Source: an uncultured Slackia sp. (GTDB taxonomy: Bacteria > Actinomycetota > Coriobacteriia > Coriobacteriales > Eggerthellaceae). From it: 8,190 bases of DNA. This document shows positions 1 through 5,416 of this stretch, in pieces. The notes under the pieces were generated by a model. That model was given only the letters and a program-made list of their open reading frames with translations. It searched no databases and was not told the DNA's origin. Made by a program: the position numbers and the translations under genes. The stretch is taken from positions 1 to 8,190 of the forward strand of contig USEQ01000046.1 of assembly GCA_900553655.1 (NCBI GenBank). The letters are read 5' to 3'. Numbering within the stretch: position 1 is the stretch's first letter; the number at the start of each line of letters is the position of its first letter.

Positions 1-182
1 AATCGCCCGAGGGGCATGCAGCCACTGGTGCGTTTGACGCCGCTGCCGTGCTTGCCGCCCTCGATGCAAACGGCGCCGTGCCGACTGTTCGGCTGCACCA
101 TGAAATCTATCTTGGCGACCCACGCCGCACGAGGCCCGAAAACCTTAAGACGGTCATTCGCCACCCCGTTCGCCGTGCGTAG
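1..182 (+). CDS. C-terminal end of a GyrI-like small-molecule-binding protein (5' end outside window)
   Basis: The frame beginning at base 3 is open from the window edge to a TAG at 180-182 and gives 59 residues. The end contains HHEIYLGDPRRTRPENLKTV followed by IRHPVRRA. That HHEIYLxDPRR-P-LKTV-RHP pattern is the hallmark C-terminus of the stand-alone GyrI-like proteins (COG4832 type), which have the SOUL/GyrI fold of the ligand-binding half of BmrR-type regulators. The exact ligand is unknown. The fragment begins in the middle of the domain, so the start codon, operon and regulation lie to the left of the window. Two other frames over these bases have no recognisable content. I am fairly sure of the family and cannot say anything about the specific role. 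Confidence 0.8.
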   Translation, partial: SPEGHAATGAFDAAAVLAALDANGAVPTVRLHHEIYLGDPRRTRPENLKTVIRHPVRRA

Positions 183-220
183 GGGTTTGCTATTTCGCGA
201 TTGCTGAGCGGGACTCGCTG

Positions 221-290
221 GGGTTTGCGTGGCTATCTCTTTTCTGCATAGAGGTCTATGACGAGCATGGTGAGCCATACCATGGCCGAT
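221..290 (-). pseudogene. Relic of a hipB 3' end and hipA start (scar of a second hip locus)
   Basis: Bases 221-275 align without gaps to 3683-3737, the junction where the intact hipB stops and hipA starts, with only about seven mismatches in 55 bp. On the minus strand the relic encodes a tail ending LTMLVIDLYAEKR and a TAG stop, against LTMLGIDLYVEKR in the intact hipB. The GAAAAGAGATAGC stretch that serves as hipA's ribosome-binding region is kept, but the hipA start codon ATG has become ACG. Weak protein-level resemblance continues to about base 290, then is lost before the ATPase stop codon at 313. This is the remains of a related hipBA operon, or of a partial duplication of the present one. 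It is too short to be functional. Confidence 0.7.
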
Positions 291-312
291 AGTCCATCAT
301 CTTTCAGGTCGG

Positions 313-1551
313 CTATACGTCCGTTTCGGGCAGCCAGTCGATGAGGTTGACGATGCGCACGCCCGTTTCCGTGATTCCCGTGCGGTAGTGGTCGAGCGTG
401 AGAACGGTTTTCGGGAAGGAATCGGGTAGGCCTTCGAAGGGGGCGAGCTCTCGCTCGTACGTGGCATCGTCTGCCATCGAGGCGGTGACCTGGATATATT
501 CCTTTTCTCCATTCTTTCCGTAAGCAACGAAGTCGATTTCCCCCGCGCGCAGGACACCCACTTTCGGATGAAGCTTGCGGCGTTTGAGTTCGTTGAAAAC
601 GACGCATTCAATCTGTGCGCCGAAATCGCCGGGAGAGAAGCGGGACATGATATTTCTCAGGCCGTTGTCGACAGGGTAGAGTTTCCTCTGCGGCCTGAGC
701 ACCTGCTTCCCTGCAAGGCCCGTCTGCTCACATTCGTCAAGGATGAAAGCGTCGAAAAGAGCCTTCAGGTAATTGTCGACGGTTTCCGACGAAGTCTTAC
801 GCCCTGCGCTTGCGAGCGTGTTCACGACGGCGCGGGTGGAATAAAGATTTCCCGACGTGGAAAAGGTGGAGCGAACGAGCTTTGAAAGAAGGTCGAAATC
901 CGCGATGGAGGCATGCATGGCCACGTCGTTGAGCACGATCGTCTCGTAAATGGTTTCGAGCAGGCCGGCCAGCTGCTCTTCCGTACGCTCGGGCAGGTCG
1001 AACTGAGCGGGCATGCCGCCGTATCGTACGTATTCGGCGAACGCGGCATCGATGTTTGCGAACGTGACGTTCCGTGCGTTTGCAAATGAGAGGAATTCCG
1101 CAAACGAAAGAGGCTGCACGAGGATTTGCGCGTAGCGCCCGCCGAGCAACGTGGCAAGGTCGGACGAGAGAACGTGTGCGTTCGAGCCCGTAATGTAAGC
1201 GTCGATGTCTTCTTGGGTATGCAGGCGCCGCACCACTTTTTCCCAGCAGGACACATCCTGTATTTCGTCGAGGAATACGTAGAACATGCGGTCGGCGTTT
1301 CGCTTCGACAGTGCGTCGGCGAGTTCCCGTTCGAGCCATTCTGCCGTGGGGGAAAGGGGAATACCGAATTGGTCCATGCGGCGATAGAAGACATTGGCCT
1401 TTCCGACGTCGGCTTGCGCTTGTTCGGCAAGATTGCCCATTAAGGAAGATTTGCCGCAGCGGCGCACGCCGGTGATTACTTTGATATCGGTGCTGCTCTT
1501 GTGCTGCTGAAGCTCGTTCTCGTAAAACGGTCGATGAACATATGCGGTCAT
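313..1551 (-). CDS. AAA_14 / DUF4143 family ATPase
   Basis: The 412-residue product is a complete member of the P-loop ATPase family that pairs an AAA_14 domain with a C-terminal DUF4143 domain. The Walker A motif GVRRCGKS is at residues 28-35, Walker B FYVFLDE at 90-96, and the family signature TGSNAHVLSSDLATLLGGRY at 121-140. The DUF4143 part runs from about 190 to the end. It contains a motif (GEIDFVA then EYIQV) placed like the core of a PD-(D/E)xK nuclease fold, but with Gln-Val where a catalytic Glu-x-Lys would be expected, so nuclease activity is doubtful. The cellular role of the family is not established; members are common in mobile and variable regions. The ATG at 1551 is supported by GGAG five bases upstream. 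It is transcribed alone, towards the hipB/hipA relic, from the promoter and operator array at 1568-1665. Confidence 0.9.
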   Translation of the reverse strand: MTAYVHRPFYENELQQHKSSTDIKVITGVRRCGKSSLMGNLAEQAQADVGKANVFYRRMDQFGIPLSPTAEWLERELADALSKRNADRMFYVFLDEIQDVSCWEKVVRRLHTQEDIDAYITGSNAHVLSSDLATLLGGRYAQILVQPLSFAEFLSFANARNVTFANIDAAFAEYVRYGGMPAQFDLPERTEEQLAGLLETIYETIVLNDVAMHASIADFDLLSKLVRSTFSTSGNLYSTRAVVNTLASAGRKTSSETVDNYLKALFDAFILDECEQTGLAGKQVLRPQRKLYPVDNGLRNIMSRFSPGDFGAQIECVVFNELKRRKLHPKVGVLRAGEIDFVAYGKNGEKEYIQVTASMADDATYERELAPFEGLPDSFPKTVLTLDHYRTGITETGVRIVNLIDWLPETDV

Positions 1552-1556
1552 GGCTG

Positions 1557-1560
1557 CTCC
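1557..1560 (-). promoter_or_regulatory. Ribosome-binding site of the ATPase gene
   Basis: On the minus strand GGAG stands five bases before the ATG at 1551. It follows a run of seven T residues (1561-1567), which leaves the site unstructured. It fixes the chosen start. Confidence 0.6.
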
Positions 1561-1567
1561 AAAAAAA

Positions 1568-1665
1568 TGTCAGGTCAACTCGACAATCATGGTATATAAG
1601 ATACAAATGTCGAGTCAACCTGACAATTTGCTTTTGAAAATACAAAATATCGAGTAAATCTGACG
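1568..1665. promoter_or_regulatory. Three 18-bp operator-like elements at 40-bp pitch upstream of the ATPase
   Basis: The elements are TGTCAGGTCAACTCGACA (1568-1585), TGTCGAGTCAACCTGACA (1608-1625) and TATCGAGTAAATCTGACG (1648-1665). The first two share the imperfect palindrome TGTC-nn-GTCAAC-nn-GACA, and the first is close to the reverse complement of the second. The third is a weaker direct copy of the second. Their starts are exactly 40 bp apart, roughly four helical turns, so bound proteins would sit on nearly the same face of the DNA. Elements 1 and 2 cover the start point and -35 box of the ATPase promoter. The protein that binds is unknown; the ATPase itself shows no obvious DNA-binding domain. 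Confidence 0.7.
1591..1618 (-). promoter_or_regulatory. Promoter of the ATPase gene
   Basis: Reading the minus strand, TTGACT (1618-1613) and TATACC (1596-1591) are separated by 16 bp, giving a sigma-70-type promoter. Transcription would start near 1584. The -35 box lies inside the second 18-bp element (1608-1625), and the start point falls at the edge of the first (1568-1585). That is the arrangement expected for a repressed promoter. The alternative -10 TATATA gives a shorter 14-bp spacer and is less likely. Confidence 0.5.
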
Positions 1666-1714
1666 TTTTGTTGTAGTGTCTCGCGCTGCGTGTCCTTTCG
1701 TCAGAAATGAATTA

Positions 1715-1743
1715 TTGCCAAGTTTTATTGGCATCTTTATACT
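1715..1743 (+). promoter_or_regulatory. Promoter of the DUF6442-HTH operon
   Basis: TTGCCA (1715-1720) and TATACT (1738-1743) are separated by the ideal 17 bp, so this is a strong sigma-70-type promoter. Transcription should begin near 1750. The -35 box overlaps the left operator and the start point lies in the right operator, which predicts tight repression when both are occupied. Confidence 0.7.
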
Positions 1744-1766
1744 TGCGGTGACAATAAAACTTGGCA
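1716..1766. promoter_or_regulatory. Twin opposed 18-bp operators flanking the DUF6442-HTH promoter
   Basis: TGCCAAGTTTTATTGGCA (1716-1733) and TGACAATAAAACTTGGCA (1749-1766) are reverse complements of each other with one mismatch; 15 bases match exactly. Each is itself a short dyad (TGCCAA-N6-TTGGCA, with one defect in the right copy). Starts are 33 bp apart, about three helical turns. They bracket the -10 box, so a dimer on each would block RNA polymerase. The natural candidate for the bound protein is the Cro/CI-type regulator encoded second in this operon, giving an autoregulatory loop; this is an inference. Confidence 0.7.
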
Positions 1767-1771
1767 TGATT

Positions 1772-1776
1772 GGGGA
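1772..1776 (+). promoter_or_regulatory. Ribosome-binding site deciding the DUF6442 start
   Basis: GGGGA lies five bases before the ATG at 1782. A TTG at 1770 would also open the frame, but it lies just upstream of this site with no Shine-Dalgarno sequence of its own and only about 20 bases from the predicted transcription start. The ATG at 1782 is therefore preferred. Confidence 0.6.
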
Positions 1777-1781
1777 CAGCC

Positions 1782-2096
1782 ATGGATAGGGACGAAATTC
1801 TCGCTCAAAGTCGCTTGGAAAATCGGCGTTGGGACGAGTGTGAGCGCAGGATGGCCGACGAGGCCGGCACCTGGGGAATAATCGCTGTTGCGGCGGCGGT
1901 CGTCTGCGTCTTTCTCATCCGCATGTTCTCCGAGGGTAGGAACCCGTACGACCTGCTTGCCATTCTATTCGTGTACCTTGCCGCCGCGAACGCCTATAAA
2001 TGGAATAAGACCAGGTCGAGATGGACACTTCTGGTGACGATGCTATACGCCGTTGTCGCTATCGGGTCGCTATGCGCCTATGCGATTGCGGGTTGA
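1782..2096 (+). CDS. DUF6442-like small membrane protein
   Basis: This is a 104-residue protein with a charged N-terminus (MDRDEILAQSRLENRRWDE) and three predicted membrane segments at about residues 31-48, 57-72 and 81-103. The charged opening EILAxSRxENR and the three-helix layout match the DUF6442-type proteins that are usually encoded next to a small Cro/CI regulator. No catalytic residues are visible, and the biochemical role of the family is unknown. It is the first gene of a two-gene operon; the regulator starts eight bases after its TGA. By analogy it may sense the membrane or modulate the partner regulator, but nothing in the sequence proves this. Confidence 0.75.
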   Translation: MDRDEILAQSRLENRRWDECERRMADEAGTWGIIAVAAAVVCVFLIRMFSEGRNPYDLLAILFVYLAAANAYKWNKTRSRWTLLVTMLYAVVAIGSLCAYAIAG

Positions 2097-2103
2097 TGCA
2101 GCC

Positions 2104-2310
2104 ATGAAGGAATCGTTGGTCTTGAAGAATTCCCTGAGAGAGGCGCGCCGTCAGCGTGGTCTCTCTCAAGTGCAGCTTGCCGAGTTGACGGGGGTGTCCC
2201 GAAACACAATCAGCTCCATCGAAACGGGGCAATTCAACCCCACGGCGAAGCTTGCGCTCATTCTTTGCATTGCGCTCGACAAAAAATTCGAGGAGCTTTT
2301 CTACTTTTAA
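2104..2310 (+). CDS. Small Cro/CI (XRE) family transcriptional regulator
   Basis: The 68-residue protein is almost entirely one helix-turn-helix domain. LKNSLREARRQRGLSQVQLA (7-26) forms the first helices, VSRNTISSIETGQFNPTAKL (31-50) holds the recognition helix, and the end, ALDKKFEELFYF (57-68), is the typical closing helix of this single-domain type, as in the YozG-like regulators. The ATG at 2104 is chosen because homology starts there; longer in-frame starts lie inside the preceding membrane-protein gene. The ribosome-binding site is poor and the gap to the upstream TGA is seven bases, so translation is probably coupled to the membrane protein. It probably binds the twin operators at 1716-1766. 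It converges with hipA; the intervening 95 bases hold only a short hairpin. Confidence 0.9.
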   Translation: MKESLVLKNSLREARRQRGLSQVQLAELTGVSRNTISSIETGQFNPTAKLALILCIALDKKFEELFYF

Positions 2311-2375
2311 GGGCTTAGTGGCACGAAGGCGTTCGCGCAGCGCATGCGAGGGCCGCCGTTCGTGTTGCGCATCAG

Positions 2376-2394
2376 CGATAGGGGCGACCTATCG
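2376..2394. other. Hairpin between the converging HTH regulator and hipA genes
   Basis: CGATAGG (2376-2382) and CCTATCG (2388-2394) form a perfect 7-bp stem with a five-base loop. It lies between two convergent genes, where a shared terminator would be expected. Neither strand has a T run after the stem, so it is not a textbook intrinsic terminator. The rest of 2311-2405 shows nothing recognisable. Confidence 0.3.
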
Positions 2395-2405
2395 GCACTT
2401 AACAC

Positions 2406-3692
2406 CTAGACGCCGCAAAATGAACGCAAGACGTCAAGGCGGGGCTGGAGGTCTTCTTCAAGTCGGTCGGCAATATAAGGGGTTGATTTAAGAACCGCCC
2501 CCATTTGTCCGTTCCCTGCTTTTCGCAAGGCAGGGACGATCTCATTGACAAGCGGTTTCGCCAGATTGCGAAGCGATGATTCCGAAATGCCAAGCTGAAG
2601 GGCCAACGCGTGAAAATTGTCGGGCGATATTGCGTCGATGTCTCGTTCTCCCCCTAGCGCGAACGCCATGTCGCGGCTGAACCTCGGAAAATATGTGGTG
2701 CTGACGAAATCGTAGGCGGGCGCTAGCGAGGTCCGGGGCTTTCCCTTCCCCCTCCCTTCGTGATAGACAATCGAAAAATTCTTGAGATGGGCATCGCAAT
2801 TTCCAATCAGATACGAGAAGCAGATTTGCTGCGCGAAGGATATGACGTCGCGTGCTGGTTGAGCGCTTTCTTGTTTCAGGAGTTCCGCGATGCATGAAAC
2901 GGTGCTCCCGGATAGTTCGACATACTTCGACCCGGGTGTAATGCCGAGCGCCTGAGCAAGGTCTTCCTGATGGAGTCTTGTGACCTGCATATTTCTTTCG
3001 GTATTTCTGACAATGCGGTCGAATCGCTCAACGACTAAAACTGGTTTTCCGAAATCAAGAAGGGCGACTTTGGCTGTGGGTATTCCAAGTTGTGCTGCGG
3101 TTTTCATGCAAAGATATTCAAGCTCGGGCACGTCGAGAAGGTGGCTTGTTTTCAATATGTGAGTCGTCCCCGCGAATCCTTGAGGTCTGAACCAGCCTTC
3201 GTCCATGGCGGCTGACGGCAGGTGCGCCAGTCCGATTTTGTTTTGGGTTCCTGCGAGGGAGAGACGAGAAGCGATGCTCTCGTTTGCCATCTCGCAATCG
3301 TTTTTAAAGAGGGCCTTGAATTCACTCTTCGACAGAGCTTCGTACGACTCGGGAACGCCGACAAAGGGTTGCCCTTCTTCGTGCACAACGATATCGCCGA
3401 TGCACTCACGCCCGCAGGGTTCCAGTATGGATAGATAGTCGCTTTCTGACGTCTGCAATTCAGCAGCAAGGGTTTGCCGTGCGGCTCCTTCTGCGATAAG
3501 CCCCTCGAAGTATGGTTTGAATTGCGCCTCTTTGAATGGCTCTCGTCTCAATGGGAGGGAGAGGGATAAGGGTTGGGCGTCGGGGCTTTCCAGATACGAT
3601 GCGTCGTATTCGAATATGCTTTCATTAGGCGATATTCTGCCTATAAGGCATGGCTTGCAGGAGAGAAGACGGAAAATCTCAAGGGTTCGCAT
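2406..3692 (-). CDS. hipA: HipA family serine/threonine kinase toxin
   Basis: The 428-residue protein is full length for HipA kinases (E. coli HipA has 440 residues). HipA toxins phosphorylate a cytoplasmic target, classically glutamyl-tRNA synthetase, to slow translation and cause dormancy; the target here is unknown. The N-terminal HipA subdomain covers about 10-110 (PLSLSLPLRREPF at 41-53). The regulatory serine loop SLAGTQNK is at 145-152, the likely ATP lysine is K181 (THILKT), VERFDR is at 221-226, the catalytic loop GNCDAHLKNFS at 297-307 with D300, and the metal-binding Asp is D328 in AYDFVS. All key residues are present, so the kinase should be active. The ATG at 3692 begins two bases after the hipB stop codon, with GAAAAGAGATAGC as the ribosome-binding region inside hipB's end. 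Antitoxin and toxin are thus cotranscribed. Confidence 0.93.
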   Translation of the reverse strand: MRTLEIFRLLSCKPCLIGRISPNESIFEYDASYLESPDAQPLSLSLPLRREPFKEAQFKPYFEGLIAEGAARQTLAAELQTSESDYLSILEPCGRECIGDIVVHEEGQPFVGVPESYEALSKSEFKALFKNDCEMANESIASRLSLAGTQNKIGLAHLPSAAMDEGWFRPQGFAGTTHILKTSHLLDVPELEYLCMKTAAQLGIPTAKVALLDFGKPVLVVERFDRIVRNTERNMQVTRLHQEDLAQALGITPGSKYVELSGSTVSCIAELLKQESAQPARDVISFAQQICFSYLIGNCDAHLKNFSIVYHEGRGKGKPRTSLAPAYDFVSTTYFPRFSRDMAFALGGERDIDAISPDNFHALALQLGISESSLRNLAKPLVNEIVPALRKAGNGQMGAVLKSTPYIADRLEEDLQPRLDVLRSFCGV

Positions 3693-3694
3693 CG

Positions 3695-3907
3695 CTATCT
3701 CTTTTCTACATAAAGGTCTATGCCGAGCATGGTGAGTATGCGGATGGCTTTCTCTATTTCGGCGGTGGGCTTTCCGTTTTCAAGATTGGAGAGATAGGTG
3801 ATGCCGACGTTCGCGAGCCCGGCGAATTCGGCCTGAGTGAAGCCCTGACGCCGGCGTTCTTCGCGGATGATTCGCCCGATTTCCTGCGTGTTTTCGACGT
3901 GAATCAT
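3695..3907 (-). CDS. hipB: HipB-type XRE antitoxin / autorepressor
   Basis: This 70-residue protein is a single XRE helix-turn-helix domain (about residues 9-60). RIIREERRRQGFTQAEFAGL leads into the turn and VGITYLSNLENGKPTAEIEK is the recognition helix region. It ends LGIDLYVEKR, the short beta-strand tail through which HipB proteins dimerise. Its position directly before hipA marks it as the antitoxin, which binds HipA and represses the operon. The ATG at 3907 has a strong AAGGAG site four bases upstream. The frame stays open far beyond this ATG, but that would run translation through the promoter and the operator palindromes, so the longer form is rejected. It is probably autoregulated by the three palindromes at 3916-4009. 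Confidence 0.9.
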   Translation of the reverse strand: MIHVENTQEIGRIIREERRRQGFTQAEFAGLANVGITYLSNLENGKPTAEIEKAIRILTMLGIDLYVEKR

Positions 3908-3911
3908 GAGT

Positions 3912-3917
3912 CTCCTT
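3912..3917 (-). promoter_or_regulatory. hipB ribosome-binding site overlapping the proximal operator
   Basis: AAGGAG on the minus strand (3917-3912) shares its last two bases with the nearest palindrome (3916-3931). A palindrome in the transcript directly against the Shine-Dalgarno sequence could also fold and restrain hipB translation. Confidence 0.6.
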
Positions 3918-4009
3918 ATGCGTTCGCATAAATGATGGCTTTGCAAATTGTATTTTATGCGAACGCATAAATCAAGCTGGCTTCTGTGTCTTTTTATGCG
4001 TTCGCATAA
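3916..4009. promoter_or_regulatory. Three identical palindromic hipBA operators at 39-bp pitch
   Basis: TTATGCGTTCGCATAA occurs at 3916-3931 and 3994-4009, and its reverse complement TTATGCGAACGCATAA at 3955-3970. All three have perfect 7-bp arms (TTATGCG/CGCATAA) around a two-base centre. Starts are exactly 39 bp apart. The middle copy fills the spacer of the hipBA promoter, the first lies in the 5' leader against the ribosome-binding site, and the third lies upstream of the -35 box. Multiple evenly phased operators are known for E. coli hipBA, where HipB and HipA bind cooperatively; the same logic is inferred here with HipB as the binding protein. Confidence 0.88.
3947..3975 (-). promoter_or_regulatory. 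Promoter of the hipBA operon
   Basis: On the minus strand TTGATT (3975-3970) and TACAAT (3952-3947) are separated by exactly 17 bp. The central palindrome occupies nearly the whole spacer, so HipB binding there would exclude RNA polymerase. Transcription should start near 3940, giving a leader of about 33 bases that contains the proximal palindrome. Confidence 0.75.
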
Positions 4010-4255
4010 ATTTACCGTAATGCGCGGGCGCAGGAGCTTGCCGACCGCGTCTCCGTCTCGCGCGCAACGCTTTCTCGTCTCGAAAACGGCGACCCGTCCG
4101 TGAGCTTCGAGACGTTTTTGCGCGTATGCCAAGGCGTCGGCATGCTCGACAAAATTCCCGAGGCGGTCGACCCTTATGAAACGGACCTCGGCCGAATCAG
4201 GGCCGACCAAGCCCTTCCGCAGCGCGTTCGTTGCGTCGTCGGTAGGACGTCTTAG
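4010..4255 (+). pseudogene. Beheaded XRE/HipB-type regulator gene (C-terminal remnant)
   Basis: The frame from 4010 to the TAG at 4253-4255 reads as a clear helix-turn-helix protein: AQELADRVSVSRATLSRLEN, then GDPSVSFETFLRVC, a GMLDKIPEAVDPYETDLGR segment and a tail ending RADQALPQRVR plus a few residues. This is the second half of the HTH and the characteristic tail of a regulator class often paired with HipA-like kinases in actinobacteria. The usual 15-20 residues of the first helix are missing and there is no start codon; a TAA stop lies in frame at 4007-4009, within the outermost hipBA operator. The homology begins about 10 bp after that operator. The gene was evidently cut when the hipBA segment arrived or when DNA was deleted. 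No kinase gene follows it. It overlaps the end of the methionine-synthase-like gene by four bases. Confidence 0.8.
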
Positions 4256-5370
4256 CGTCCCCACACCTCTTCGGCGATTTCTTTGACGAGCGCGATCTTC
4301 GCCCACTGCTCGTCTTCGGTGAGTTTGTTGCCTATTTCGCAGCTTGCGAAACCGCACTGCGGCGACAGGCTCAGACGCTCCAACGGCACGATTTCTGCCG
4401 CTTCGTGGATGCGGTCGATGACGGTCTGCTTGTCCTCAAGCTCGGCTCGCTTCGTGGTGATGAGCCCCAGCACGACCTCTTTACCTTCGGCGATATGCTT
4501 CAGCGGCTCGAATCCGCCGGAGCGTTCGTCGTCGAATTCAAGATAGAACGCATCCACGTTTTCATGGGCGAACAGCACGGGCGCCACGAAATCGTACGGA
4601 CCGCTGCTGGCGTACGTGGAGTGGTAATTGCCGCGGCAGACGTGCGTGGTGACAATCAGGTCGTCGGGCCTATCCTCGAGCGCCAGATTGTTCACGCGCA
4701 GGTATTTCTCAGCTTCGGCTTCCGGGGTGGAACCCGTGGCGCGGATGGCGGCTTGGAAGCCTTCGTCGACCAGCGCGCCCCAGGTACAGTCGTCGAACTG
4801 CAAGTGACGGCACCCTGCAGCGTACAACTCGGCAATCACGGTGCGATACGCGGCGCCGATGTCAGCGAGCAGCTCGTCTTCGTCGGGGTAGAAGCTTTTC
4901 GTGCGCTCGGTTGCTGCTTCGTCGCGATAAAGCTCAAGTACAAGTTGGGCAGGGGCGGGGATGGTCTGTTTGGCCACGTGGCCTTCGCTTTCGAACTGCT
5001 GAACAAACTTGAAATGTTCGACGAAGGGATGGCTTTCTCCCGTAATCTTTCCGGTCAGGACGGCCGAACCCTTGGTCGTTTCCTCGCCCACGAAGAAGTA
5101 GCCGTGGTCGAGCTCGACGTGCTCGACGCCATGGAGTCCCCACACAAAGTCGAGGTGCCAGTAGGAGCGGCGGAATTCGCCGTCGGTGAGGAACGGCAGG
5201 CCTGCAGCCTTTTCTTTTTCAATCAGCTCCGCGATGCATTCGTTCTCGACGGTTTCGAGCGCAGCATCGTTGATAGTGCCGACAGCGTGCTGGGCGCGAG
5301 CGTCCTTAAGGCGTGCGGGTCGAAGAAAGCTGCCGACGACATCATAGTGGCAGGTGGCGGGCTTGGTCAT
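4252..5370 (-). CDS. Cobalamin-independent methionine synthase-like protein (YxjG type)
   Basis: The 372-residue protein matches the single-domain relatives of MetE's catalytic barrel (COG0620; B. subtilis YxjG/YxjH type). These are cytoplasmic, zinc-dependent methyltransferases thought to move a methyl group to homocysteine or a related thiol; the methyl donor of this subgroup is less certain than for MetE. Visible features are VGSFLRPARL (12-21), the substrate motif LTDGEFRRSYWHLDF (61-75), LQFDDCTWG (190-198), and the likely zinc ligands H243 and C245 (THVCRGNY), E278 (LEFDDERSGG) and C339 (LSPQCGFAS). All are intact. The ATG at 5370 is chosen for its AGAGGA site six bases upstream; longer in-frame starts add a sequence without homology. 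It lies 109 bases downstream of the lysR gene on the same strand and is probably controlled by it. Confidence 0.88.
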   Translation of the reverse strand: MTKPATCHYDVVGSFLRPARLKDARAQHAVGTINDAALETVENECIAELIEKEKAAGLPFLTDGEFRRSYWHLDFVWGLHGVEHVELDHGYFFVGEETTKGSAVLTGKITGESHPFVEHFKFVQQFESEGHVAKQTIPAPAQLVLELYRDEAATERTKSFYPDEDELLADIGAAYRTVIAELYAAGCRHLQFDDCTWGALVDEGFQAAIRATGSTPEAEAEKYLRVNNLALEDRPDDLIVTTHVCRGNYHSTYASSGPYDFVAPVLFAHENVDAFYLEFDDERSGGFEPLKHIAEGKEVVLGLITTKRAELEDKQTVIDRIHEAAEIVPLERLSLSPQCGFASCEIGNKLTEDEQWAKIALVKEIAEEVWGR

Positions 5371-5416
5371 GGTGAATCCTCTCATCGGATGTGCGGTGGA
5401 ATGTTCGATGCTGAGG

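Noticed and set aside
16..207. 63-codon frame starting with ATG at 16
   Set aside because: It overlaps, out of frame, the GyrI-like C-terminus, which has clear family motifs.
182..228. Nine-base direct repeat GGGGTTTGC at 182-190 and 220-228 as a target-site duplication
   Set aside because: The right copy is explained by the hipA-start homology of the relic, there is no mobile element between the copies, and nine bases can repeat by chance.
797..1645. Open frame of 282 codons on the - strand overlapping the ATPase
   Set aside because: It is an arginine-rich out-of-frame reading of the ATPase gene and would start upstream of the operator elements.
2376..2394. Intrinsic terminator between the HTH gene and hipA
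   Set aside because: The stem is only 7 bp and neither strand has a following T run; kept only as a hairpin.
1568..4009. Evenly spaced repeats as a CRISPR array
   Set aside because: Each set has only two or three copies, the units are 16-18 bp palindromic operators placed on promoters, copy orientation alternates, and no cas gene is present.
3695..4357. A 220-residue extended form of HipB
   Set aside because: The extra N-terminus reads antisense through the XRE remnant, the promoter and all three operators; the ATG at 3907 has a strong ribosome-binding site and fits the family length.
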